DNA of 42,124 nucleotides from Sphingomonas pituitosa NBRC 102491 (GTDB lineage Bacteria > Pseudomonadota > Alphaproteobacteria > Sphingomonadales > Sphingomonadaceae): assembly GCF_001598435.1 (NCBI RefSeq), contig NZ_BCYY01000033.1:1-42124 (forward strand), given 5' to 3'. The first letter of the stretch is position 1, and every line of letters starts with the position of its first letter. The notes under the pieces were generated by a model. That model was not told where the DNA came from. It saw only the letters and a list, made by a program, of their open reading frames with translations, and did no database searches. Positions 32,153 through 39,725 of the stretch are shown here, in pieces. The position numbers were made by a program, and so were the translations under genes.

Positions 32153-33400
32153 ATGGCGCAACTTGATACCCGAGCAAAGCTGGCGATCCTCGCCGATGCC
32201 GCGAAATACGACGCCTCCTGCGCGTCGTCGGGGACGGCCAAGCGCACCTCGAAGGACGGCAAGGGGCTGGGGTCCACCACCGGCATGGGCATCTGCCACG
32301 CCTATGCGCCGGACGGGCGCTGCATCAGCCTGCTCAAGATCCTGCTGACCAACAGCTGCATCTTCGACTGCCACTATTGCATCAACCGCAAGAGCTCGAA
32401 CGTGCGCCGCGCGCGGTTCACCCCGGCCGAGGTGGTGGAGCTCACGCTCAACTTCTACCGGCGCAATTATATCGAGGGGCTGTTCCTCTCCTCGGGCATC
32501 ATCCGCTCGTCCAACTATACGATGGAGCAGATGGTCGAGGTGGCGCGGTCCCTGCGCGAGGACCATCATTTCCGCGGCTATATCCACCTCAAGACGATCC
32601 CCGACGCCGACCCCGAGCTGATCCACCAGGCCGGGCTGCATGCCGATCGCCTGTCGATCAACGTCGAGCTGCCGACGGTCGCGGGGCTCAAGCGGCTGGC
32701 GCCCGAGAAGTCCGCACCGCAGATCGAGGGCGCGATGCTGGGGATGCGCAGCGCGATCGAGGAGGGGGCAGACGCGCGGAAGCGCTATCGCTCGGCGCCG
32801 AAGTTCGCGCCCGCGGGCCAGTCGACCCAGATGATCGTCGGCGCCGATGCCGCCACCGACGGCGACATCATCGGCCGCGCGGCAGGGTTGTACGATCGCT
32901 TCGGCCTGCGCCGCGTCTATTATTCGGCGTTCAGCCCGATCCCGGATGCCAGCACGGTGCTGCCGCTCCAGCGCCCGCCGCTGATGCGCGAGCATCGGCT
33001 CTACCAGTCGGACTGGCTGATGCGTTTCTACGACTATCGTCCCGACGAAGTGGCGCAGGCGGTCGACCCGGCGACGGGCATGCTGCCGCTGGATATCGAC
33101 CCCAAGCTGGCCTGGGCGCTGCGTTTCCGCGATCGCTTCCCGGTGGACCTCAACCGCGCCCCGCGCGAGGCGCTGCTGCGGGTGCCGGGGCTGGGCACCA
33201 AGGCGGTCGCCTCGATCCTCGCCGCGCGCAAATGGCGGCGGCTGCGGCTGGAGGATGTCGCGCGGCTCACCGTGTCGCTGGCGAAGATCCGCCCGTTCAT
33301 CGTCACCGCCGACTGGCGGCCGGTCGCGCTGATCGACAAGGTCGATCTGCAGGCCTGGATCGCGCCCAAGAAGGCGCAGCTGGAGCTGTTTGCGGCATGA
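32153..33400 (+). CDS. Radical SAM protein with C-terminal helix-hairpin-helix (DNA modification/repair type)
   Basis: This 415-aa protein carries the radical SAM cluster motif C69-x3-C73-x2-C76 (SCIFDCHYCINR), followed by FLSSGIIRSSNYT and HLKTIPDADPELI. Near residue 340-365 a helix-hairpin-helix occurs (LNRAPREALLRVPGLGTKAV), a sequence-independent DNA-binding motif. Extra cysteines C23, C48 and C57 precede the cluster. This matches the family annotated as putative DNA modification/repair radical SAM proteins, which co-occur with DUF4130-UdgX proteins like the one two genes downstream; no reaction has been shown. The short leader lacks a clear ribosome site (AGAACGGAA). It is divergent from the GT87 gene and 80 bases before the hemerythrin gene. 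Confidence 0.88.
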   Translation: MAQLDTRAKLAILADAAKYDASCASSGTAKRTSKDGKGLGSTTGMGICHAYAPDGRCISLLKILLTNSCIFDCHYCINRKSSNVRRARFTPAEVVELTLNFYRRNYIEGLFLSSGIIRSSNYTMEQMVEVARSLREDHHFRGYIHLKTIPDADPELIHQAGLHADRLSINVELPTVAGLKRLAPEKSAPQIEGAMLGMRSAIEEGADARKRYRSAPKFAPAGQSTQMIVGADAATDGDIIGRAAGLYDRFGLRRVYYSAFSPIPDASTVLPLQRPPLMREHRLYQSDWLMRFYDYRPDEVAQAVDPATGMLPLDIDPKLAWALRFRDRFPVDLNRAPREALLRVPGLGTKAVASILAARKWRRLRLEDVARLTVSLAKIRPFIVTADWRPVALIDKVDLQAWIAPKKAQLELFAA

Positions 33401-33451
33401 ACATGGCCCTTGCGAACGACTCGCGCGAGCAACCTAGGTCAGGCTGGCCGG

Positions 33452-33481
33452 TTGGGAGGGGGAAACCAGGGAGACTCCCAA
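33452..33481 (+). promoter_or_regulatory. Hairpin overlapping the hemerythrin start region
   Basis: TTGGGAG (33452-33458) pairs with CTCCCAA (33475-33481) around a 16-base loop that contains the ribosome-binding GGGAGA. The stem ends on the first base of the ATG, so the structure could hinder translation initiation. It is short (7 bp) and its importance is unproven. Confidence 0.35.
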
Positions 33482-33966
33482 TGGCCAAGCAGCCCCGCAT
33501 CTTCGCCGACCTCATCGCCGACCATGACCGCCAGCGCGACCTCCTGCAGCAGATCGACGCCACCTCCGGCGACAGTCCCGAGCGGCAGTCGCTGTTCGAG
33601 CAGCTCCGCCTCGAGCTCCAGTCGCACGCCGCGGCCGAGGAGGAATCGCTCTACGCGACGATGCTCGCCAACCCGGAGCTGCGCGAGGATGCGCGGCATT
33701 CGGTGTCCGAGCACAAGGAAGTCGACGATATGCTGGGGGAGCTGATGGACGTCGACATGGCGTCGTCGGGCTGGCTCACCAAGTTCCGCGCGATGAAGGA
33801 CCGCTACCTCCACCATATCGACGAGGAGGAGGAAGAGATGTTCCCGACCGCCGAGAAGGAACTTTCGTCGGAAGAGGAAGAGCGGCTCGGCGAGATCTTC
33901 GAGAAGCGCAAGCCCAAGGAGCTGGAGCGGGCGGAAGCCCATCCGCCGGGCGACGACCGCGACTGA
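33481..33966 (+). CDS. Hemerythrin HHE-domain protein
   Basis: This 161-aa acidic helical protein has the pattern of His and Glu residues that bind a di-iron centre: LIADHDRQRD (H15), LQSHAAAEEESLY, HSVSEHKEVDDM and YLHHIDEEEEEMF. Bacterial HHE proteins bind oxygen or NO, store iron, or act in repair of iron centres. Here it sits between two proteins whose families use iron-sulfur clusters (radical SAM and UdgX), suggesting oxygen or iron protection of that module, which is inference. The C-terminal ~45 residues are very charged. The ribosome site GGGAGA is inside a small hairpin. Its TGA is three bases before the TTG of the UdgX gene. Confidence 0.88.
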   Translation: MAKQPRIFADLIADHDRQRDLLQQIDATSGDSPERQSLFEQLRLELQSHAAAEEESLYATMLANPELREDARHSVSEHKEVDDMLGELMDVDMASSGWLTKFRAMKDRYLHHIDEEEEEMFPTAEKELSSEEEERLGEIFEKRKPKELERAEAHPPGDDRD

Positions 33967-33969
33967 ACC

Positions 33970-35343
33970 TTGCGGGCGATCACGCTTTCCGCCGAGGATG
34001 ATTTCGACGGCTGGCGCGATGCCGCGCGGGCGCTTGCCCAGGCGCATGTGCCGCCGCCCGAAGTGGTGTGGCGGGTAGGGGAAGGCGGCGGTGACCTGTT
34101 CGCCGTTGATGCTTCCCCGCCCCCCGCTGCTACCGGGCCGCAGCTCCGGGTGCCCAAGGCGTTCGTCGAGCTGGCGCAGGCGGTGATCCTGCATTCCGAT
34201 CCGCAGCGCTTCGCGCTGCTCTACACGCTGCTCACCACCGATTCGCACCGCGTGGAGGACCGCGCCGATCCGCTGGTCCGCCGGCTGGAGCTGATGGCCA
34301 AGGCGGTGCGCCGCGACATCCACAAGATGCGCGCCTTTGTCCGCTTCCGCGAACTGGTGGACGATACGGGCACGCGCTTCGTCGCCTGGTTCGAGCCCGA
34401 GCATCACATCGTCCGCGCCAATGCCCGTTTCTTCGTCGAGCGGTTCGCCAGCATGCGCTGGTCGATCCTCACTCCTGAAGTCTCGCTGCATTGGGATGGC
34501 ACCACGCTCAGCGAAGGCCCCGCCGCCACCCGCGAGGACGCGCCCGCCGACGATCCGGTCGAAGCGGTGTGGAAGACCTATTACGCGTCTATCTTCAATC
34601 CCGCCCGCCTCAAGACCGGCGCGATGCTGAAGGAGATGCCGCGCAAATACTGGAAGAACATGCCCGAAACCGCGTTGGTCAAGGCGCTCGTGGCGGGTGC
34701 CCGGGCGCGGGAGACGGCGATGGTGGAAACGGCACGTGGTGCGGTGGGCGGCAATGTCGAAGGCGCGTGGGAGGCTTTGCGCGACGAGGCCTCGGCCTGC
34801 ACCCGCTGCCCGCTCTACAAACCCGCGACGCAGACGGTGTTCGGCGAGGGGCCGCTCGACGCCCCGATGATGCTGGTCGGCGAGCAGCCGGGCGACCAGG
34901 AGGATCTTGCCGGTCGCGCGTTCGTCGGCCCCGCCGGGCAGATGCTCGACCGCGCGCTGGACGAAGCGGGGATCGACCGCGCCCGCGTCTACGTCACCAA
35001 TGCGGTCAAGCATTTCAAGTTCGAGCCGCGCGGCAAGCGACGCATCCACGCCAAGCCCGATGCCGGCGAGATCACCGCCTGCCGCTGGTGGTACGAACAG
35101 GAACTGGCGCTGGTCCGGCCAAAGCTGGTCGTCGCGCTCGGCGCCACCGCCGCGCGCCAGATCACCGGCAAGGCGGCGACTATCGCCAAGCTGCGCGGCC
35201 GGAAGCTGGCGCTGCCGGAGGGCGGCACCGGCTGGGTGACGGTGCACCCCAGCTATCTGCTTCGCCTGCCCGACGCGGACGCGGCGGCGCAGGCGTATCT
35301 CGATTTCGTCGCCGATCTGCGCGGCGCCTGGGCCTTGCTCTAG
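33970..35343 (+). CDS. DUF4130-UdgX fusion: uracil-DNA binding protein
   Basis: This 457-aa protein has two parts. Residues ~1-230 are DUF4130 (AEDDFDGWRDAARALAQ, YWKNMPE). Residues ~265-457 are a family 4-like uracil-DNA glycosylase with CTRCPLYKPATQTVFGEGP, VGEQPGDQEDLAGRAFVGPA (303-322) and VHPSYLLRLPD. The loop RGKRRIHAKP (K356-H360) is the hallmark of UdgX, where the histidine forms a covalent bond with DNA after uracil excision, so this member should trap uracil-DNA. Only three cysteines are present in the whole protein, so the fourth iron-sulfur ligand is not a cysteine. The start is a TTG (no in-frame ATG before residue ~109), three bases after the hemerythrin stop, suggesting coupling. 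Confidence 0.9.
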   Translation: MRAITLSAEDDFDGWRDAARALAQAHVPPPEVVWRVGEGGGDLFAVDASPPPAATGPQLRVPKAFVELAQAVILHSDPQRFALLYTLLTTDSHRVEDRADPLVRRLELMAKAVRRDIHKMRAFVRFRELVDDTGTRFVAWFEPEHHIVRANARFFVERFASMRWSILTPEVSLHWDGTTLSEGPAATREDAPADDPVEAVWKTYYASIFNPARLKTGAMLKEMPRKYWKNMPETALVKALVAGARARETAMVETARGAVGGNVEGAWEALRDEASACTRCPLYKPATQTVFGEGPLDAPMMLVGEQPGDQEDLAGRAFVGPAGQMLDRALDEAGIDRARVYVTNAVKHFKFEPRGKRRIHAKPDAGEITACRWWYEQELALVRPKLVVALGATAARQITGKAATIAKLRGRKLALPEGGTGWVTVHPSYLLRLPDADAAAQAYLDFVADLRGAWALL

Positions 35344-35385
35344 CCGCCGAAGACGATAGGCCTGCGTCGAACAGGGGGACGATTC

Positions 35386-35904
35386 ATGAAGAAGATCATT
35401 GCTGCCGCGCTGGCGCTGCTGCTGCTGCCGGTGCCGGCATTCGCACAGGACGTGTCGAAGATTCCGCCCGCGGTGTTCGCGCTGAGCGGCTGCTGGCGGG
35501 GGGAAGGCGCGGTGATGGGCAAGCCGGTGACGATCGCGCTCACCGCCTATCCGATCGTCGAGGGCGCGATGTTCGCCATCGATGCCGAGAGCCGTGCCAC
35601 CGCCGACCCGAAGGATCGCTACGCCGCGCACCTGCTGTTCGGCGACGGTGGCAAGGACGGCGCGATTGCCGGCTATTGGGCGGACAGCTTTGGCGCCGCC
35701 TATACCGCGACGGGCAAGGGCGCGCCGACCGCGGAGGGTTTCGCGATCACCTATCCCTATCCCGATGCCGATTTCGTCAACCAGTGGCAGCGCAAGGATG
35801 GCGGCCTGGTCTGGCAGATCACCGCCAGGGACAAGGCGGGCAAGGAGTCGCTGTTCGCGCGCTATACGCTGCGCGAAGCAAGCTGCGGCAAGGCGGCCGG
35901 ATAG
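35386..35904 (+). CDS. Secreted protein of unknown function
   Basis: This 172-aa protein has a signal peptide (KKIIAAALALLLLPVPAFAQ, cut near residue 21). The mature part starts with PPAVFALSGCWRGEGAVMGK, then beta-rich segments with LFGDGGKDGAIAGYWADSFG and TYPYPDADFVNQW. This resembles small lipocalin/DUF1579-like periplasmic beta-barrels that measure or carry a ligand, but I cannot name a family. Two cysteines could form a disulfide. The ATG is preceded by GGGGGA. It lies 42 bases after the UdgX gene and before dnaJ-like, all rightward. Confidence 0.65.
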   Translation: MKKIIAAALALLLLPVPAFAQDVSKIPPAVFALSGCWRGEGAVMGKPVTIALTAYPIVEGAMFAIDAESRATADPKDRYAAHLLFGDGGKDGAIAGYWADSFGAAYTATGKGAPTAEGFAITYPYPDADFVNQWQRKDGGLVWQITARDKAGKESLFARYTLREASCGKAAG

Positions 35905-36006
35905 CGCCGCGCCCCTTGCGCGAAACGATCGGCGCGCCGATGTTTGGGCTTTAACCCCTGTCCTGTAAGGGACGGGCCGTCGGCATTGAACGCATTGGGG
36001 ATATTG

Positions 36007-36945
36007 GTGGCAGATCCATACGTAACGCTCGGGGTGGCGCGCAGCGCGAGCGAGGACGAGATCAAGAAGGCCTATCGCAAGCTCGCCAAGGAGCTGCACC
36101 CCGATCGCAACAAGGACAATCCCAAGGCGTCGGAGAAGTTCAGCCAGGTCACCCAGGCCTACGACCTGCTGACCGACAAGGACAAGCGCGCCCGCTTCGA
36201 CCGGGGCGAGATCGACGGCGACGGCAATCCCACTGCGCCGTTCGGCTATGGCGGCGGCGGCGGCAGCCCCGGCGGATTCCGTCCCGGCGGCGGCCAGTTC
36301 GATTTCGGCGGCGGCGAGGCCGATATCGGCGATATCTTCGAAGGCCTGTTCGGCGGCGGCAAGCGCGGCGGCGGCGGCGGCGGCTTCAGCGGCGGGTTCG
36401 GCGGCTTCGGCCGGCGCGCGCAGCCCAAGGGCGCCAACATCGCCTATCGCCTGGCGGTATCGTTCGAGGATGCGGCAAAGCTCGCGCCGCAGCGGATCAC
36501 GCTCAAGGACGGCAAGACGATCGACCTGAAGCTGCCCGCCGGCGTCGAGGAGGGCACCCAGATGCGCCTCGCCGGCAAGGGCGAGGAAGGGCCGGGCGGC
36601 GCGGGCGACGCGATCGTCACCATCGAGGTCCAGCCGCACCGATTCTATGTGCGCGACGGCGACGACATCAAGCTCGACCTGCCGATCACCCTGGCCGAGG
36701 CCGTGCTGGGTGCGCAGGTCCGCGTGCCGACGCCCGACGGTCCGGTGATGCTCACCGTCCCCAAGGGCTCCAGCTCGGGCAAGGTGCTGCGCCTGAAAGG
36801 CCGGGGCTTCCACAAGCGCGGCGGCGCGCGCGGCGACCTGTTCGTCACGCTGATGGTCGATCTGCCGGTGGATGACGACGCCCTCATCGAATTCGCTCAG
36901 GGCTGGAAGAACAAGGGGAACCCGCGGGGACGCATGGGCGTCTGA
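36007..36945 (+). CDS. DnaJ-class co-chaperone (CbpA-like, no zinc finger)
   Basis: This 312-aa protein has an N-terminal J-domain (residues ~1-68; AYRKLAKELHPDRNKDN with the HPD tripeptide that triggers DnaK ATPase). A long Gly/Phe-rich linker (~80-140) and a C-terminal substrate-binding domain (~145-300; LPAGVEEGTQMRLAGKGEEG, VRVPTPDGPVMLTVPKGSS) follow. The C-x2-C-x-G-x-G zinc repeats of canonical DnaJ are absent, so it is a class II (CbpA-type) co-chaperone acting with DnaK in the cytosol. GTG is the start (VADPYVTLGV), with GGGG upstream. It precedes the YihY gene by six bases. Confidence 0.92.
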   Translation: MADPYVTLGVARSASEDEIKKAYRKLAKELHPDRNKDNPKASEKFSQVTQAYDLLTDKDKRARFDRGEIDGDGNPTAPFGYGGGGGSPGGFRPGGGQFDFGGGEADIGDIFEGLFGGGKRGGGGGGFSGGFGGFGRRAQPKGANIAYRLAVSFEDAAKLAPQRITLKDGKTIDLKLPAGVEEGTQMRLAGKGEEGPGGAGDAIVTIEVQPHRFYVRDGDDIKLDLPITLAEAVLGAQVRVPTPDGPVMLTVPKGSSSGKVLRLKGRGFHKRGGARGDLFVTLMVDLPVDDDALIEFAQGWKNKGNPRGRMGV

Positions 36946-36951
36946 ACCCTC

Positions 36952-37920
36952 GTGGACGAACCGACGCGCGCCTCGATCTCGCCCCAGTCGCCCGAAGGGC
37001 GGCGGCTGGGCGTCGGCGGGAAGGTGCCGCGGCGGCTGGCCGAGCTGGGCGTGACCGAGCGGATGTTCGAGATCACCAAGCGCGTCGCGATCGGCACGTT
37101 CAACGACGGCTTCACCTATGCCGGCAACCTTGCGTACCTCTCGCTGGTCACGCTGTTCCCCTTCTTCATTGTCGCGACGGCGCTGGCGAGCCTGGTCGGC
37201 CGCACCGGCACCGGCGTCCACGCGCTCGAGGCCTTCCTCCAGACCGTGCCGCCCGATGTCGCCAAGCTGCTGCGCCAGCCGGTGATCGAGGTGCTGAGCG
37301 CCCGCGGCACCGGCGGCCTGCTGTGGTTCGGCGCGCTGGTGGGGCTGTGGACCACCGCTGGCTTCATCGAGACGATTCGCGGCATCCTGCGCCAGGCCTA
37401 TGGCACCAGCTCCAGCACGCCGTTCTGGCGCTATCGGCTGGCGTCGATCGGCATGATCGTGGCGGCGGTGGTGCTGGTGATGCTGGCCTTCACCTTCCAG
37501 GTGATCCTCACCGCGGTCGAGCAGTTCCTCTACCGCGTGCTGCCGCTGGCGATCGACGCGCAGCGCTTCGCCTCCGCCGGCAAGGCGGTCCCGGCGTTCG
37601 CGCTGTTCGGCGCGCTCTACGTGCTGTTCTTCGCGCTCACGCCCTCGCGCTACCGTTCGCGCGCCTATCCGAAATGGCCGGGCGCGCTGTGCACGACGCT
37701 GTGGTGGCTCAGCGTCACCGGCGGCCTGCCCTGGGTGCTCTCGACGCTGGGCGGCTATGGTGCCACCTATGGCAGCCTGGCCGGCGTGATGGTCGCGCTG
37801 ATCTTCTTTTTCCTGGTGGGCCTCGGCCTCGTCGTGGGAGCCGAACTCAACGCTGCTCTGGCGGAAGTGCCCGATCCCGGTCTAGAGGGGGAGCACGTAC
37901 AGGAGATTCAGAAGACGTGA
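36952..37920 (+). CDS. YihY/BrkB family inner membrane protein
   Basis: This 322-aa protein has about six membrane helices and the YihY family pattern: AYLSLVTLFPFFIV-type first helix (residues ~60-75), RGTGGLLWFGALVGLWTTAG near 115-135, LYVLFFALTPSRYRSRAYPK near 222, and the GGYGATYGSLAGVMVALIFF region near 265. The family was once annotated as a ribonuclease but members are membrane proteins of unclear role (envelope/transport). The first ~40 residues are soluble. The start is GTG at 36952. Its TGA overlaps the GTG of fabI (GTGA), indicating coupling. Confidence 0.88.
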   Translation: MDEPTRASISPQSPEGRRLGVGGKVPRRLAELGVTERMFEITKRVAIGTFNDGFTYAGNLAYLSLVTLFPFFIVATALASLVGRTGTGVHALEAFLQTVPPDVAKLLRQPVIEVLSARGTGGLLWFGALVGLWTTAGFIETIRGILRQAYGTSSSTPFWRYRLASIGMIVAAVVLVMLAFTFQVILTAVEQFLYRVLPLAIDAQRFASAGKAVPAFALFGALYVLFFALTPSRYRSRAYPKWPGALCTTLWWLSVTGGLPWVLSTLGGYGATYGSLAGVMVALIFFFLVGLGLVVGAELNAALAEVPDPGLEGEHVQEIQKT

Positions 37921-38720
37921 CCGGATTGATGCAAGGGAAGCGCGGGCTCATCATGGGCCTCGCCAACGACAAGTCGCTGGCCTGGGGCATCGCAAAGGCG
38001 CTGCACGCCCAGGGTGCGGAACTGGCCTTTTCCTATCAGGGCGACGCGCTGCTCAAGCGGGTGAAGCCGCTCGCCGAGCAGGTCGGCTCCGACTTCCTCA
38101 TCGATTGCGACGTGTCCGACATGGCGGCGCTCGACACCACGTTCGAGACGCTGGCGGCGCGCTGGCCGACGATCGATTTCGTCGTCCACGCGATCGGCTT
38201 CTCGGACAAGAACCAGCTGCGCGGCCATTATTACGACACCACGCTGGAAAATTTCCTGATGACGATGAACATCTCGGTGTTCAGCTTCACCGCGGTGGCC
38301 CAGCGCGCGCAGCGGATGATGCCGAACGGCGGCAGCCTGCTGACGCTCAGCTATTACGGCGCCGAGAAGGTCGTGCCGCACTACAACGTGATGGGCGTGG
38401 CCAAGTCGGCGCTCGAGACCTCGGTCAAGTATCTGGCCATGGACCTGGGCCCGGAGAACATCCGCGTCAACGCCATCTCGGCCGGCCCGATCCAGACGCT
38501 GGCGGCGCGCGGCATCGGCGACTTCAACTATATCCTCAAGTGGAACCAGCTGAACTCGCCGCTCCGCCGCAACGTGACGATCGAGGATGTCGGCGGCGCG
38601 GGCCTGTACCTGCTCTCGGACCTCGCCTCGGGCGTGACCGGCGAGACCCATCATGTGGATGCCGGCTACAACGTGATCGGCATGAAGGCCGAGGACGCGC
38701 CGGACATCGCGCTGGCCTGA
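37917..38720 (+). CDS. fabI: Enoyl-[acyl-carrier-protein] reductase (NADH) FabI
   Basis: This 267-aa short-chain dehydrogenase-type enzyme catalyses the last reduction of each fatty acid elongation cycle. The cofactor-binding GLIMGLANDKSLAWGIAKAL (residues ~10-29) and the catalytic set Y146/Y156/K163 (SYYGAEKV, YNVMGVAK) coincide with E. coli numbering; this is the target site class for triclosan and isoniazid-like inhibitors. NPLR-type substrate loop residues are seen as RGIGDFNYILKW. The GTG at 37917 overlaps the YihY stop and has AGGAG upstream; an ATG at 37929 is a possible alternative. A strong hairpin follows the stop. Confidence 0.95.
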   Translation: MTGLMQGKRGLIMGLANDKSLAWGIAKALHAQGAELAFSYQGDALLKRVKPLAEQVGSDFLIDCDVSDMAALDTTFETLAARWPTIDFVVHAIGFSDKNQLRGHYYDTTLENFLMTMNISVFSFTAVAQRAQRMMPNGGSLLTLSYYGAEKVVPHYNVMGVAKSALETSVKYLAMDLGPENIRVNAISAGPIQTLAARGIGDFNYILKWNQLNSPLRRNVTIEDVGGAGLYLLSDLASGVTGETHHVDAGYNVIGMKAEDAPDIALA

Positions 38721-38728
38721 GCCCTGAA

Positions 38729-38749
38729 GGGGCGGCCGCGCGCCGCCCC
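38729..38749. terminator. Hairpin between convergent fabI and STAS-like gene
   Basis: GGGGCGGC and GCCGCCCC make a perfect 8-bp stem with loop CGCGC, starting nine bases after the fabI stop and ending two bases before the stop of the leftward gene. There is no U-tract, so it may be bidirectional but not classical. Confidence 0.5.
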
Positions 38750-38751
38750 GC

Positions 38752-39126
38752 TCACGCGCCGTCCAACAGCCAGGCGCGCGCTTGCTCGACATCGTCGAAC
38801 AGCACCGCACCGGGCCGCAGCTCGACGATCCGGCGGATCTGCAACCGTGTCAGCATGGTCGAGGCGACGAAGGCGCGCCGAGGGGCCGCGTCGATCTTTC
38901 CGGCATCGGCGAAGTTCTTGAGGACGAAATCGGCGGTCGCCTGCGGCAGCACGTGCACGCCGCGCGCATCGTAGAGCGTGCGGTGCCGGCCCGCTTCGGG
39001 CCCCAGCGTGAGGATCGCGGCGCGCACTTCCTCGGCCACCCAGCCGATATCCTCGGGCGACGGTACGCCGGCAAGCGTCACCGTCACCAGCCGCCGGGGC
39101 CGGTCGACCTGCACGTCGAACCCCAC
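38752..39126 (-). CDS. STAS/SpoIIAA-like small protein, unknown role
   Basis: This protein of about 124 aa has the alternating strand-helix layout of SpoIIAA-like (STAS fold) proteins: RLVTVTLAGVPSPEDIGWVA (residues ~11-30), RTLYDARGVHVLP mid-way, and a final helix VEQARAWLLDG. No catalytic residues are evident. The start is uncertain: GTG at 39126 is my choice; a CTG at 39165 would overlap the preceding stop (CTGA), and GTGs at 39237 or 39261 would overlap the GNAT gene. It is the last gene of the leftward sppA-GNAT group. Confidence 0.6.
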   Translation of the reverse strand: MGFDVQVDRPRRLVTVTLAGVPSPEDIGWVAEEVRAAILTLGPEAGRHRTLYDARGVHVLPQATADFVLKNFADAGKIDAAPRRAFVASTMLTRLQIRRIVELRPGAVLFDDVEQARAWLLDGA

Positions 39127-39161
39127 CTGGAACGGGGAGGCGGGCGTTCCGGCGTCGTCGC

Positions 39162-39725
39162 TCAGGCGCGCACCACGCCGAGTTCGTGGAACGGCCGCGG
39201 CTCCTCGGGCGGGCGGCTCGGTTCGTTGAGTTCGCACTGCCAGATGCCGACGTCGATCCACTGGCCGTGCTTGTACCCCGCCTCGCGGAACACGCCGGTG
39301 CGGCGGAAGCCCACCGCCTCGTGCAGCGCGATCGAATTGTCGTTCGGCAGCGTGATCATCCCGAACGCATGGACGAAGCCCTGCGCGCGCAGGGTATCGA
39401 CCAGCGCCTCGTACAGCAGCCTGCCGGCGCCGCGCCGCTGCGCGGTATCGGCCATGTAGATCGAGCTTTCGACGACATAGCGATAGGCCGGGCGATCGCG
39501 GAACTTGCTCGCATAGGCATAGCCGATCACGCCGCCGTCGGCGCCGTCGCCATTGGTCGCGACCAGCCAGGGATAATAGCCCTCGCTGGCGCCCATGCGC
39601 GCCGCCATCGCAGTGGCATCGGGCGGCTCGATCTCGAACGAGGCGGTGCCGGTAAGGACGTTCGGCGCATAGATGGCGGCGATCGCGGCGGCGTCGTCCG
39701 GCGTGGCGGCGCGGATCCCGATCAC
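39162..39725 (-). CDS. GNAT family N-acetyltransferase (PAT/MddA-like)
   Basis: This 187-aa protein starts MIGIRAATPDDAAAIAAIYA and carries the acetyl-CoA-binding pattern AQRRGAGRLLYEALVDTLRA (residues ~98-117; Q/R-x-x-G-x-G/A) with preceding YVVESSIYMAD. The next part (GMITLPNDNSIALHEAVGFR) is typical of phosphinothricin/methionine sulfoximine acetyltransferase relatives, which acylate small amino acid analogues. The natural substrate is unknown. The GTG start overlaps the sppA stop (GTGA). A C-terminal tail (~15 residues, Pro/Glu-rich) is extra to the fold. Confidence 0.85.
   Translation of the reverse strand: MIGIRAATPDDAAAIAAIYAPNVLTGTASFEIEPPDATAMAARMGASEGYYPWLVATNGDGADGGVIGYAYASKFRDRPAYRYVVESSIYMADTAQRRGAGRLLYEALVDTLRAQGFVHAFGMITLPNDNSIALHEAVGFRRTGVFREAGYKHGQWIDVGIWQCELNEPSRPPEEPRPFHELGVVRA

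Noticed and set aside
33439..37221. A 1260-codon open frame on the minus strand across the hemerythrin, UdgX, DnaJ-like and YihY genes
   Set aside because: Its translation is rich in Arg, His, Gly, Ala and Gln without any domain pattern; it is the antisense shadow of GC-rich genes with clear families.
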